DNA of 64,000 nt. It comes from Chinchilla lanigera. Its lineage: Eukaryota; Chordata; Mammalia; Rodentia; Chinchillidae. The notes beneath the pieces are model-generated. The model had not been told where the DNA came from. It made no database searches and was given only the letters and a program-made list of their open reading frames with translations. Below, piece after piece: positions 1-10,476 of this stretch. Position 1 is the stretch's first letter. Every line of letters begins with the position of its first letter. The stretch lies in assembly GCF_000276665.1 (NCBI RefSeq), contig NW_004955433.1, forward strand, positions 17,489,591 through 17,553,590. Direction: 5' to 3'. Position numbers and translations under genes: made by a program.

Positions 1-309
1 TTCTTGAATATATTCCTCTCTTCCTCTCCACAACAAATGCTTCAACAATACTATATAATATGTGTCCAAAATAATCTGACACTATCCACCGTTGGTGATC
101 ATTTTACACATGGTTTAGTTCATATCCCCCAACAGACTTCCCATCACCCTGAGAGTAAAATACAAGCTGTGCATGTTTGAGGAAGGTCTACCCTCGCTCA
201 TCTTTCCCTTCCTTTTCTCCCAGAGTTCATGTGTCATTTTCTTATGTGCCATGGCTCTGCCTGCTTGACCTCAAGTGCGCTTCATTTGTTTCTATCACTG
301 TGCATTTGC

Positions 310-720
310 AGGTTGTCTTGGTTACTTTTCTCTCGTTGCTGAGACAAAATACCCAACGCCCAAAATGAAGGAAGGAAAGGTTATTTAGCTTACAGTTTGT
401 GGAGGTTTCAGTCCATACTTGGCTGGCTCTGAGGCAGAAGATAGCAAAGCAACAAGAGCAAAGGGGGGAATGGCAGCCGAACAGCAACGCAGCCAGAGCA
501 AGAGGGAGGAATGGCGGCAAGCAGCTTTTTTTTCCCTGCCTTACTTTTGTAAACAGGCTACCCCCACCTAAGGGGTGTGTAGCTCTCACATAATCTCCAT
601 TCCCTCTTCTTCCACAGGTTCAGGATGTATACAAAGTAAGTATCCTGGCTTCCTGCTGAGTCACTTAGCCAAACCACTAGACTCCCCAAGTTGACACAAT
701 GTTTCAACTATAACACAGGT
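310..720 (-). mobile_element. MaLR-type LTR remnant, antisense
   Basis: The stretch opens with a 'gttacttttctctcgttgctgagacaa' style start, followed by 'ggtttcagtccat' and an end near 'gttgacacaatgtttcaac'. This is how the 3' end of a rodent MaLR/MST-like LTR looks when read backwards. A second copy with the same landmarks in the same orientation lies at 44576-45064. Related LTRs on the plus strand lie at 23898-24275 and 63640-64000. The short open frames across it carry no protein signature. The subfamily name is not certain. Confidence 0.6.
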
Positions 721-1127
721 CTTTGCATTGTCCTCCTCAAAAAGTTTTATTAGCCTCTTCTTTCCTGTACTTTCAGATTTCTGCTGCTCTTACCTCCACA
801 AAGATGACTTGCCTGACCATATAATGTAAATTATTTTAAAACAATTTTCTTTGAACTTGCTCTATTTTAATTGCATATATAGCACAAATATTTTTCTTTT
901 GTATTTGCTTATTATCTGTTATGTCTGCAAAGACATAAAGTGCAAAGAAATAGTCTCATAACCTGTTGTTTGTTTTAGACAGATCCTGACACAAAATACC
1001 AAATATTCATTTATATTTGTCACTATTATTACCTTTCGGTTATTCTCATTGTTTTTATTATTTGACTTCCTAGAGTGGCCTACTTTCTATCACATATTAT
1101 TGCAGAAATTGTTTTAGGCAAGTGTGT
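721..1127. other. Unrecognised AT-rich interval
   Basis: No gene, RNA or repeat family was recognised. The interval has ordinary AT-rich composition with no long frame. Confidence 0.5.
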
Positions 1128-1400
1128 TTGTCTCCCATTGCTGCTGTCATAAGTTGCTACCGACATAGTGGCATGGAAAAAATCCCACACATGCAAGTTT
1201 CTTACAGTGCTATAGATGAAAGATCTGTCCAGTTCAACTAACTCTACTCTGAGTCTCATCTAACTAAAGTCAAAGTATTCGCCAGCCTATTTTTTTCACG
1301 GGAGACTCTCAGGAAGAATCTTTGCAATTTCTCAGGTGGTTTTCAGGGAACCCCTCCATAAGACTGAGGCCTGACTTCCCCATTTATTTGATTGCTATTA
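1128..1400 (-). mobile_element. Probable MLT1/MaLR-like LTR fragment, antisense
   Basis: The segment begins 'cccattgctgctgtcataag' and runs through a 'tagtggcatgg' stretch into 'ttcttacagtgct'. This follows the pattern of an ERVL-MaLR LTR read from its 3' end. Divergence is high and the far boundary is vague. It could be another old LTR or DNA-transposon family with the same motif. Confidence 0.4.
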
Positions 1401-2845
1401 GCCGTGTATTGTGCTCAGCTTTTAGAAGCCACCTATGTTCCCTGGCTCAAAGCTCTCCTGGCAGCTGAAGTCCTTCTCCTCTTTAACTCTTTCTCTCCTC
1501 TGCAGGGATGATTTGAATATCTGTTGTACAATAGTTCTCATATTTAAATTTTATACCTTGTATCGATTTTTTGATGATTGTATTGAGAAAGTCCATCTTT
1601 TGACCTTGTCAGATAGAGCCTGGACCAGTTGCCTCATGGTCCTAAGATGGCTGATTACATTCATTTTTAAGCCAGGAAGGCCTGGGGGTTAGGGAAGAAA
1701 CAGGAGCAGATCTCTACATTTGTCCTACTACCCCCATAGACTTCTCCTTGTTTCACTGACTCAAACTGACAAGTGAACACTCAGGTGTGAGAGAGCTCAC
1801 AGAAGCAAATGACATTTTCCAGCTTCTATTGCAAAAGACTAGCAAAAGAGAGAAGACGAGTGAAAGCTATTGGACTATTTCTCCACTCTCAGATATGCTA
1901 AGGAAAGTAAATATAAAAAGATTATCATTCAATTAATTTATTTAGAAAATGTCAGCCAACATTTGCCAAGTTTCTTTCCAAGCAGACTGAATTTATTGAG
2001 GGCATTCTGGAGAGTGTTACTTGGTGCTCTCATATTTTCATCTGTTCAGAAGGAGAGCAATTTTTTCTAGGCTATTGCAGATGAGACGAGTCCCTTGGAA
2101 ACTGAGAAGGCATAGGATGATTGACACCCGACCTGCATTCTTATTTTATTGAGATGTTAGCATGCCACTCATTGGGAAATAGACCGCTAAATGACATTCA
2201 TATTTACCAGATGGACTGTCAAGGTATATTCAGTGGCATCTCCTCTCCAGAATATAACTTAACGCCTGATGCCATTTTGTCAAGGGATTCAGATTTGATG
2301 TTCCAGAATAAGCCAGCTCACTCGATATAACTCCCTGTGTGCTTTCCTGCTTAGGGTAAGCTTGGTGCATCTCTAATTTCTCATGTGAAAATCTACACAT
2401 TGCCAAGAAAAATCATCTTTTTTTGCTCCATTTAACTGCATCTCCTCACTATTATTGGATTTTTTTTCTTTTTTATGTAACATGTTTGACTTGCTGAAAC
2501 ACAGTGGATGGGAAAATTCAGTTAGGAGTCATATATGCAGGCTAAACTCAAGGGATTTTATTTATAGATCTCAGCATTCTCAAATCCCTTAGAATTTGAA
2601 AAACATGAAGGCAATGATCACATCTCTTTTGCAGGAGAAAATCAGAGCGTTGAAATACTCCAAATCTGAGACTGTTTCTCTCTTTGAGCAGACATTAAAT
2701 TCAAAGAAGTAGTTTACCATCAAATCTATTACTAAGAAAAAAAAATAAAGATAATTTATAGTCTACTTTTCACTCCATTTTAAGTGCTATTCTCATTTTT
2801 GCCATAACATTATAGGCTAAAGCACACAATTGCTATCCTGTTTAA
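1401..2845. other. Unrecognised interval
   Basis: No recognisable gene or repeat. Frames of up to 85 codons occur but look random in composition, with no domain, signal peptide or splice context that I can defend. Confidence 0.5.
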
Positions 2846-2867
2846 CAGATGAGGAGTTTGAAGTATT

Positions 2868-3252
2868 ATTTTGCTTGGGCTTCCATAACAAAACACTGTA
2901 GACTGGGTGAATTAAACAACAGAAATTTATTTTGCTATCATTCTGGATGTCAGAAATCAGAGATCAGGGTACAAGCATGGTCAGTTTCTGATAAGGATTT
3001 GACCCTTGTACTGCAGAGAGGGCCTTCTCTTGAGTACTCACATGATCTCTTCTTTCAGAGGTCATCGAAAGAGAGAAGTAAAACTCTGGTGTGTCTTATA
3101 ATTGCATTAATTACATCATAAGAGACTGGCCCTCAGGATTTCATCTAAACCCAATTGCTTCCCAAAGCTCCCATTTCTAAATGCCATTCCATAGGGGTTT
3201 AGGGCTTAGAATATGAAGTTTTGGAGGCACAAACATGCAATTTATAGCAAGC
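2868..3252 (-). mobile_element. MLT1-type LTR (ERVL-MaLR), antisense
   Basis: The start 'gcttccataacaaaacactg', the block 'gactgggtgaattaaacaac' and 'agaaatttatt' are the hallmark reversed 3' end of an MLT1 LTR. The right end, 'ggaggcacaaacatgcaat', matches its reversed 5' end. The copy looks nearly full length for the family. This is an ancient mammalian endogenous-retrovirus LTR with no coding capacity. Confidence 0.75.
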
Positions 3253-3342
3253 ACAAGGCACAAAATTATCTTTGTCATGACCACGTGGAAAATGAGACAA
3301 TAGTTACTCAAATGAATAGAGTCAGACTCCAAAGTTCTTATT

Positions 3343-3434
3343 CCAATATATATATATATATATATATTGGGCTTTATATATGTATTGGGCTTTATATTGG
3401 GCTTTATATTGGCCAATATATATATTGGGCTTTA
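3343..3434. repeat. (TA)n palindrome followed by a TATTGGGCTTTA minisatellite
   Basis: About 13 TA dinucleotides are bracketed by 'ccaata' and 'tattgg', so the tract can fold on itself. Next come three to four near-copies of a 12-14 base unit, 'tattgggcttta', one of them degraded to 'tattggcc'. The open frames here (Ile/Tyr/Gly/Leu repeats) are produced by the repeat and are not genes. Confidence 0.8.
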
Positions 3435-4076
3435 GTACTCTGTGGGCTTTAGTAAATGGGATAGGAGAAAATAGTTTCAGTGGATCAATGCATATATACG
3501 TGATAAATTCAATATTCTCTCCTTCTTTCAACATATACCACCTAAGCAAAGGAATGTATTTGCTATTGCAGCATGTAAATCATAGTCTTTGCAGCCAGCT
3601 ATTTCAAATGTGAAGTCCTCAGTTTTTAGCATTCACAAAAATTTAAGCAAGATTCACTAATGTTTTAAACATCAAAATGTCCCAATCATATTTGTGAACA
3701 ATTTTTGGAAATCATTAGTTCTTCAGACTTAAGTTAAATATACATAAATTTCATGTGGTGTATTAAATTTTGTTTGTTTTGTTTTTACAATCAAATATAT
3801 TCCTTGGAAATAACTGCACTTAACTATTTTATATACTATAAAGAACATACTCCTACTACCAGTACAATCATATCATACAATTAAAAATCAGGAAAAGCAC
3901 TGTTAAAGTTCTTCCTGCTATAGGGTTATAATTATTATCACAGTGAGTATAGTCATGGATTAATATACAATGTCTTCATGAATTAAGTGTTTTGCCCCAC
4001 GGAGTACTATTTTGCTTTCTGTTTTATAGTTAAGGGTCAGTCTTGTATGACTGGTTAATTTTAACAGGATCAAAAC
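3435..4076. other. Unrecognised AT-rich interval
   Basis: No gene or repeat family was recognised. Confidence 0.5.
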
Positions 4077-4456
4077 AGTAAGTCCTCAACTTACAAACAT
4101 TCGAGTTGCAAACTTTCACAGATATGAACAAACTTCACACTATGAACATGCATAGATATGAACAAATTGCAGAAGTAGGTCACGTGTCTGCTGGACATTC
4201 TCCCAGCTGTGCTGCTGTGTGCTTACACTACACTGTTCCAGTGCATGGCAGTACAGTGCTCAATCAGAGTCCAGGATTTTCAGAAGCAAGAGGAAAAACA
4301 GTGGTGATAGGGAGGGGACTCCTAGAGGGCAAAAAGCAGTATACACTGTATATTTGGGTCACAGCTGTGTAAGATGTGCTTTGTCAGACTTAGAATGAAT
4401 CTAGTGAAATGGTCTCCTGAAACCAAACTCATTCCTAAGTCAGGGACTTATTGTAT
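4077..4456. mobile_element. Tigger-like (TcMar) non-autonomous DNA transposon relic
   Basis: The left end 'cagtaagtcctcaacttac' and the right end 'ctaagtcagggacttattg' are imperfect inverted repeats of each other. Both resemble the cagt(a/c)-g-tcctcgacttac termini of mammalian Tigger elements. The right end is followed by TA, as expected for a mariner-type target site; the left TA appears mutated. About 380 bases is too short for a transposase, so this is a non-autonomous derivative. Confidence 0.65.
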
Positions 4457-4639
4457 AGGATTCTATGGTACAATAATTTTACTTCTGTGATGTAATCCAA
4501 GAGGTTAAACCTATGGATGGAATAAAAAGAAACCAAATAATAGTTTTGTTGTTGATTCGGATTTTAGGTTAGAGAAATGCTGACTTCTAGTACTGCAGCT
4601 AATAACATTATCCTCTTAACCTTTCCTTTTTTGCCTTTT

Positions 4640-5340
4640 TTTATTTTAAAAACTAAAAAATAACTCACAAAACAACAATGAAGACAAAATCAAAACATCA
4701 CAAAAACAACAAAAATGATACATGACCTCAAAACAAAATGATAGGAATTAACAGTGGTTGCTATATTACATACTGTTTTCTTCAGTGAAGTTTTTCAGTC
4801 TACCAGACATATTTGATCAAACAATCAAAGATAGTAACATGTGATAAAAAAAAAATTGAAAATGATGTAGAGCTTCACCATACAAGATGGTAGGAATTCA
4901 ACAGTGGTTCTTATACTGCATATTGTTTTCAGATCAGTTATTCTGATTACCAAATTCAAGCTTGCAAAACTGTTCAAGAAAAAAAAAATTGTCATTGACT
5001 GTTCCTTTCAATAAACCACAGACATCAGCAAAATACCTATTCCAGCTATCCTTATATACACATGTAAATTTTGTTTTTCATTTGAAAAAACCCCAAATAA
5101 CAAAAACAAATGCATAAACAAAACATCATAGAGAACAATAAAAATGATACAGAATTTCAAAACATGGTGATAAAATATTAAGAATGGTTGTTATATTACC
5201 GAATATCATCTTCAAAATGGTTGCATGTATAAACAGATATAGGCATGCAAAATTGATCAAACAATTACACATTAACAGCTCCTTTCAATAAACCAGCAGA
5301 TAGTAGTACAGTTATCCTAGCTATCCTGTGTATACATATA
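4640..5340. repeat. Degenerate tandem repeat, about three ~200-bp units
   Basis: Three successive blocks start near 4672, 4850 and 5080. They share the ordered landmarks 'aaaatgatac/gtag', 'gg(a)attaacagtggttg/ct-tat', 'ctgcatattgttttcag', 'gcaaaactgttcaag' or 'gatcaaacaat', and 'ttcctttcaataaacca'. The block adjoins antisense L1 3' sequence, so it may be part of an old L1 3' end. A reverse-complement relative is at 47690-48110. Confidence 0.6.
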
Positions 5341-5690
5341 TTTTTTTTTCCTCTTCTTTCTTTCTTTTTCCTCTCCCCTCCTTCATCCCAGTTGCTGCTT
5401 CCCATTTGAGCAGTTTATTTTTCCCTTTCACAAATCTACTGTGCCTTTCAGATTTTATTTACTCTTTCAGGTTCTTATATTAGGAAGGAAATACAGTGTT
5501 TACACATGTGAATCTAACTTATTTCACTAATGAGAATGGTCTCTAGTTGCATCCATTTACCTATAAAAGCCTCTAGTTTATCTTTCTTTATAGCTGAGTA
5601 ATACTCCATTGTATAAAAATACACATCCTTTTTATCCATTCCTTAGTTGATGAACATTTGGGTTGTTTCCAATTCATTCAACATGTCTGA
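5341..5690 (-). mobile_element. L1 3'-end fragment, antisense
   Basis: A pyrimidine-rich stretch (5341-5390) leads into 'gagtaatactccattgtata', 'ttatccattccttagttgatg' and 'tttgggttgtttcca'. This is the well-known antisense 3'-UTR sequence of old mammalian L1 elements. No open frame remains. Confidence 0.75.
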
Positions 5691-5799
5691 TTTGTAAGAA
5701 TTAAATCTAGGAAAAACACATATATTCTCTGCCTGTAGTTATCTTCCAGCCTGATAAAAACATGATGAAAATAGGCACAAATAAATCCAGATTGTGAAG

Positions 5800-6800
5800 A
5801 CTAAAAAAAATATGTCTGATCCTTCAATGGAAAATGTAACATTAAGCATCAAGATCTTTTAGAAAACCATGACCTCATCTACTAGAAAAATAAGGTAGAA
5901 GAATCCATTTAGATAGTAACTAGTATGGGTAAACACTTGGGTGGAAAATTTTACATAGCTGTTGTAAAAAGTAAAAATCTGTGAGCATCAAGAGAACACA
6001 GAGAAGCAATCGATACAGGGAAATTTAACAGAGAGATGGAAGCAATTTAAAATAACAAACAAATCCTTGAGCTAAAAGATACACTAAGTAGAATTAAAAA
6101 TTTGATTGATGTTATCAATATCAGAATAGATCAAATAGAAAGAAGAATTAATGAGCTTGAAGACAGGCTCTCTGATAACAAAGATTCAGAAGAGAAAGAA
6201 GAAAAAAGAATAAAGAGTAATGAAAGCAGAATACGTAGACTTTGAGACAGCAGAAATGAGAAAATATTCATATTATTGTGGTTCAAGAGAAACTTGAGAA
6301 CGTCAAAGAGATAGAGTTTATTCAAAGGAAGACTAACATAAAAATTCCCCAAACCTAGAGAAATACACAAACATGCAGGTATAGGAAAGTCAAATGTCGC
6401 CAGTCAGATTTAATACAATCAAATTTATCTGAAGACATAATCAACCTCTCAGTGTGAAAGATAAAGACAAGAGTCTGAAGGCAGCAAGAGAAAGGAACAA
6501 ATAACATATAAGGGTGTTTCAATTCTCCCAGTTCATCTGACAGCAGACTTCTCCAAAGAAACCTTACAGGCCAGAGGAGATTTGCCTGATAGTTTTACAA
6601 AATTGAGGGAAACATGGCAACAAGAGTACTACACCATGGAACACTATCCTTTAGAAATGAAAGAGAGACAAAGACATTCCCAAAGACTGAAATATATCTC
6701 CACCAGACCTGTCCTATGTGAAGTGCTAAAAGAAGTTCTTCCAATTAAAAGATGATGAAAGATATGCTGATAAGTAAAAAATATGGATTTATTTTTTTAA
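5800..6800 (+). mobile_element. HAL1 (half-L1) relic with decayed ORF1-like region
   Basis: Around 6060-6240 the plus strand encodes a broken L1 ORF1-like coiled-coil region, visible in pieces such as 'IDVINIRIDQIERRINELED'. It continues into 'ggcagcaagagaaaggaacaa', 'cttacaggccagaggagat' and a 'gacctgtcctatgtgaagtgctaaaag' type 3' end, the order typical of HAL1. HAL1 elements carry ORF1 but no reverse transcriptase and were mobilised by L1. Stops and frameshifts show that it is inactive. Confidence 0.75.
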
Positions 6801-8011
6801 AGTTCTTTTTATGTTACCAAAGTCAGGGATCTATCTCATTTATAGGTAAATCTTCCTTTGCAGAAATTTGCAACTTAGGCCCAATGACCCTGCTTAGGAA
6901 GATCTGAACATTGTGAAAATCAACAGATATCTTATACCACAGATGAGTTTATATTTTCAGCAGGACACATATGAAAGAAGGTTCTGATACCTTATTATAT
7001 GAACTGCCTTCCTTTCCCCATGAAGTAGAGCCTAAGATTTGAATATAGATCCCTTATTTTAGAAAGTAACATGGGACGTGTAATGGAGAATGGACTACTG
7101 AAGAGAATTCAACAGCCTCTGAGTTTAGAAGAAGCTAACAATAGAATGAACGTATGAATTGGTCACCAGGGGTTATTCTTTCTGGAAATCTGTGAGGTGT
7201 CATGTAGAAGATGCCTCACAATTGCTCACCTGAAGAATAGAAGAGAGGAATGTTTAATCACTCACCCATTTCCTATCTTTAAGATTTTCTCTGTGGGGTA
7301 TGTGGTCATCGATACTCCCTGTCAGCTAGGCTGTGACACAGAGTGTCTAGATATTATGTCAGACTTATTTTAGGTGTTTGTGAGCGTGACTATGGATGAT
7401 TAACATTTACATGCATACAGTGAGTAAAGCCAATGTCCTTCATAATGTAGGCTTCATCTTTTCGGTCTGAATAATGAAATAGCTGACTTGCCCCCAAGTA
7501 AAAGAGAATTCTTCATCCCAGTAGCCTTCAGTTCAGGACCAGGGCTTTTCCTGGTTCAACAGCAGCCTTGTGGCTTCTGCCTTGTACTTGAATATCAGTC
7601 TGCAGACTTTTTCTAGTCTCCATAATTCATTAGTGAATTCCTGATATTGATAGATAGATAGATAGATGATTAAATAGAGATAGAAGATAGACAGACAGAT
7701 AGATCTGTTGATTCTGTTTCTATGGAAAAGATAGATAGGTGACAGATCTGTTGATTCTGTTTATAGGGAGAACATTGACACAAGTTTTCAATTTCCTCCA
7801 GGCTAGGAGTCATCTGATTCCTTCTGATACCAGTTATCTGAGTTGTCTGATATAAGGAGGTGTCTTTTTTTAAAAAAGATGGGCATTAGTGGACAATTAC
7901 GTGATGTGCTTCAGGTGAAAGTAGCACAAGGTTACACATGTGGGAAACACATTTGCAGCAACAATAGTTAGATTAGCAGGTAAGTAGGGATGAGGAACTA
8001 AAGAGTCTAAC
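6801..8011. other. Mostly unrecognised; short GATA microsatellite inside
   Basis: No gene was recognised. A (GATA)n-type tract with GACA variants lies at about 7646-7735, and the phrase 'gatagatctgttgattctgt' is duplicated around it (near 7698 and 7742). Confidence 0.55.
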
Positions 8012-8190
8012 AGTTGGTGGTGCACACCTGGAATCTCTGCACTTTAAGAGGCTGAAGCAGGAGGATCATAAGTTCAAGCCAGGGGGGACAACATAGCAAC
8101 TTTGCAACAGGCTGAGTCAAAATTTAAAAACAAAAGGGCTGGGGATGTAGTTCAGAGCGAAGGCCTTGTTTTTAATTCGCAATATAAGAA
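8012..8190 (+). mobile_element. B1-dID dimeric SINE
   Basis: A 7SL-like left half ('ggtggtgcacacctggaatc', 'aggctgaagcaggaggatcat', 'agttcaagccagg') is followed by an A-rich linker and an ID-like right half ('gggctggggatgtagttcag'). This order defines the dimeric B1-dID family found in several non-murid rodent lineages. It has no coding function. Confidence 0.75.
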
Positions 8191-8571
8191 AAAAAGGACA
8201 CAATTAATTATAAAGGGAAATTTATAGAAGATGTTAAACAAGTCAGTTAAACTTTTTATATGCCTATGTAAAAATTTAAATACAAGCATTTTGCCTATTT
8301 TAGTGATTTCTTTCTTCTGTAAAAATCTAATTTCCAATTCCATTGACATTTTAACCATATGGTCCACTCTGGACATCATAATTGTTGAAACTCAAAGCAT
8401 CCACAGCTAGAAAGAAAGAAAAGTAAAGCAAACAAAATATGATGTGTCTTTGTCTTTAGTGACAGGAGTTTTATGCAATGCATGATTTATTAAAGGAATT
8501 TGAGCCTATTAAATCAGGACAAGAGAGAATGAAAATTCATATCCTGTTGATAATGAGCCTTTGAAAATGAT

Positions 8572-8720
8572 GCCAGTTCATTAAATAGTCAGCTGATGAA
8601 TATTTATTGAGAACTTACAATATTCCGGGAACTTTGCTATGTAGGATACATTAGTGAATTAGGTATATATACTTCCTTCCCTCGTGAAGTTTGCCATCTA
8701 ATATGGGGTAACAGGAACTT
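8572..8720 (-). mobile_element. L2 3'-end fragment, antisense
   Basis: The segment 'atatttattgagaacttac', 'ttccgggaactttgctatgta' and 'cctcgtgaagtttgccatcta' follows the antisense L2 3' end (TATTGAGCACCTACTATGTGCC and onward). A similar but weaker fragment follows at about 8945-9005. Confidence 0.55.
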
Positions 8721-9489
8721 ATCACTTACACCACTTCTGGGAGACAAGTGGAGTAAGGAACGTTTTCCCTAACAAATGCCATATATTCTTTGCTCTTAAA
8801 GAACATACAGCTTTAATAATTCTCACTGACGCACAAAAGTCCAAGCGCCCTCTCTCATTGAGCTTATGTAACAGACCTTTCCATTGTGAAGGCAACATGT
8901 TTAAGCATATTCTTTTCATTCACTGTTTATTTCTTTCTCTCAGAAAAAATATTACAATAACAATTGAATACGTGGTTCTGTACTAGACACGATTCTAGGA
9001 TTTTGAAAATCCAATAATTTTCATGCTTGCTGTAGCTATATCTTCTCCAAAGAGATGATGATAAATTCCACGGAGCTGGTCAGTAAAATATAGTCCACTA
9101 CATCCTAGAGCCTCCTTTCTCTCAAGCATAAAAAACTGATATTGAAATGTGATCTCACATTTAGCTATGCACATGAAAAGCCATGGGAAATCTCTTTCTC
9201 ACACCTGATTACAATAGATCTCAATCCGAATTCTGAAGCTCTGTTTTTTTCCAAAATCTTTCTGAGTCACTGGATGTTCTTCTTGATTCTTCCCTCTACC
9301 TGTCTGCTGTGTTTTCTTAGCTGACTCTCTTCTATACTATGAAAAAGAAAAGGATGAAGTCTAGTTGTTTTGTTAGTTTCCACCAATACAACCCTATTAG
9401 CACTGCAGTCAACTTAAAGAGGATTCTATTGGTGACCCAAGGAGTCTTGAGGTAGTCACCTCTCATAGGTTTTCTGAACACTTGCTCAA

Positions 9490-10065
9490 TTTACAGTACT
9501 TTAATGGGATCCATTGTGGTATTTCCATACACATGTATATCATGCATTAATCCCATCTGTCCACTCTTCTTTTGCCCTTTACCTCACTCTCATCCCTCTC
9601 CTCTCCCCAGACCACTTTCTAGTTTTTAAAAGTCCCTTTTGTATTGTCAGGTCATTTTATTGTTCTACTTATGTATTTTACTTTCCACATATGAAAGAAA
9701 AGTTAAGACTGTTGCCTTTCTATATGTGGCTTATTTCACTTAACGTGATATGCTCCAGTTTCTCCATCTTCTGCAAGTGACAGAATTTCCATCTTTATTG
9801 CTGAATCATATTCCATTCTGTATATATACCACATTTATTTTTTCCATGCATCTCCTGATGGCCACCTAGGCTGATTCCTTATTGTGGCTGCTGTAAACAG
9901 TGTCACAGTGAACATGAGAATGTAGCTGTCTTTTGTATGCTTGCTTCCTTTCTGTCAGATACATACACGAGTGAGACAGCTAGATTTTATAGTAGTATTG
10001 TTTTTACTTATTTTAATTTTTTTAAATGTGTGCAGTAGGCAATTTCCAAGAGGGCTCACCACCAG
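9490..10065 (-). mobile_element. L1 3'-UTR fragment, antisense
   Basis: Landmarks are 'cttatttcacttaacgtgata', 'ctccagtttctccatcttct', 'gctgaatcatattccatt', 'tatataccacatttatt' and 'gctgctgtaaacagtg'. Together they are the antisense L1 3'-UTR signature. The sequence is highly diverged and old. Confidence 0.7.
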
Positions 10066-10390
10066 TCCTATTTCTTGGTAACTATTGCAGTGTATAATTT
10101 CCCACCCTCAAATGTGGGCTGGAGCTATCGACTCAGTTGTAAAAATGGTCCCATAATCATAATTTAAGATTTTTCAACTTTAAGGGAGTATGAAAATGAT
10201 TCCCCTTCAGCAGAAACCATACTCTGAATTATGTTTTTTTCCCTGACTTGTGCTATGTGGTGAGAAACTGTCTCATGATGGTGGCAGTGGTAGAAAACTG
10301 CAACTGTAGCAAACTACAGCTCCCAGTTAGTGTCCAGATCACCAGTCAGTGTAAAAACACCATCATCACCTGGGTAAAAATCCCATACTA

Positions 10391-10476
10391 GGCAAGGATA
10401 CAGCTCAGCAGCACAGCACCTGCCTGGCAAGTGCAAGGTCCTGAGTTCAATTCCCAGCACACACACAAAAATCCTA
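10391..10476 (+). mobile_element. ID SINE
   Basis: The copy reads 'ggcaaggatacagctcagc', 'acctgcctggcaagtgcaag' and 'gagttcaattcccagcac', then a short A/C tail. It is derived from tRNA-Ala, with recognisable A-box and B-box positions. It is diverged relative to the young copies at 21536 and 46494. Confidence 0.8.

Noticed and set aside
4640..5340. CRISPR-like array
   Set aside because: The units are ~200 bases, degenerate throughout, with no short exact repeats or spacers, and the genome is mammalian.
6060..6240. Active L1 ORF1 protein gene
   Set aside because: The frame is broken by stops and frameshifts, and the 3' layout is that of a HAL1 fossil.
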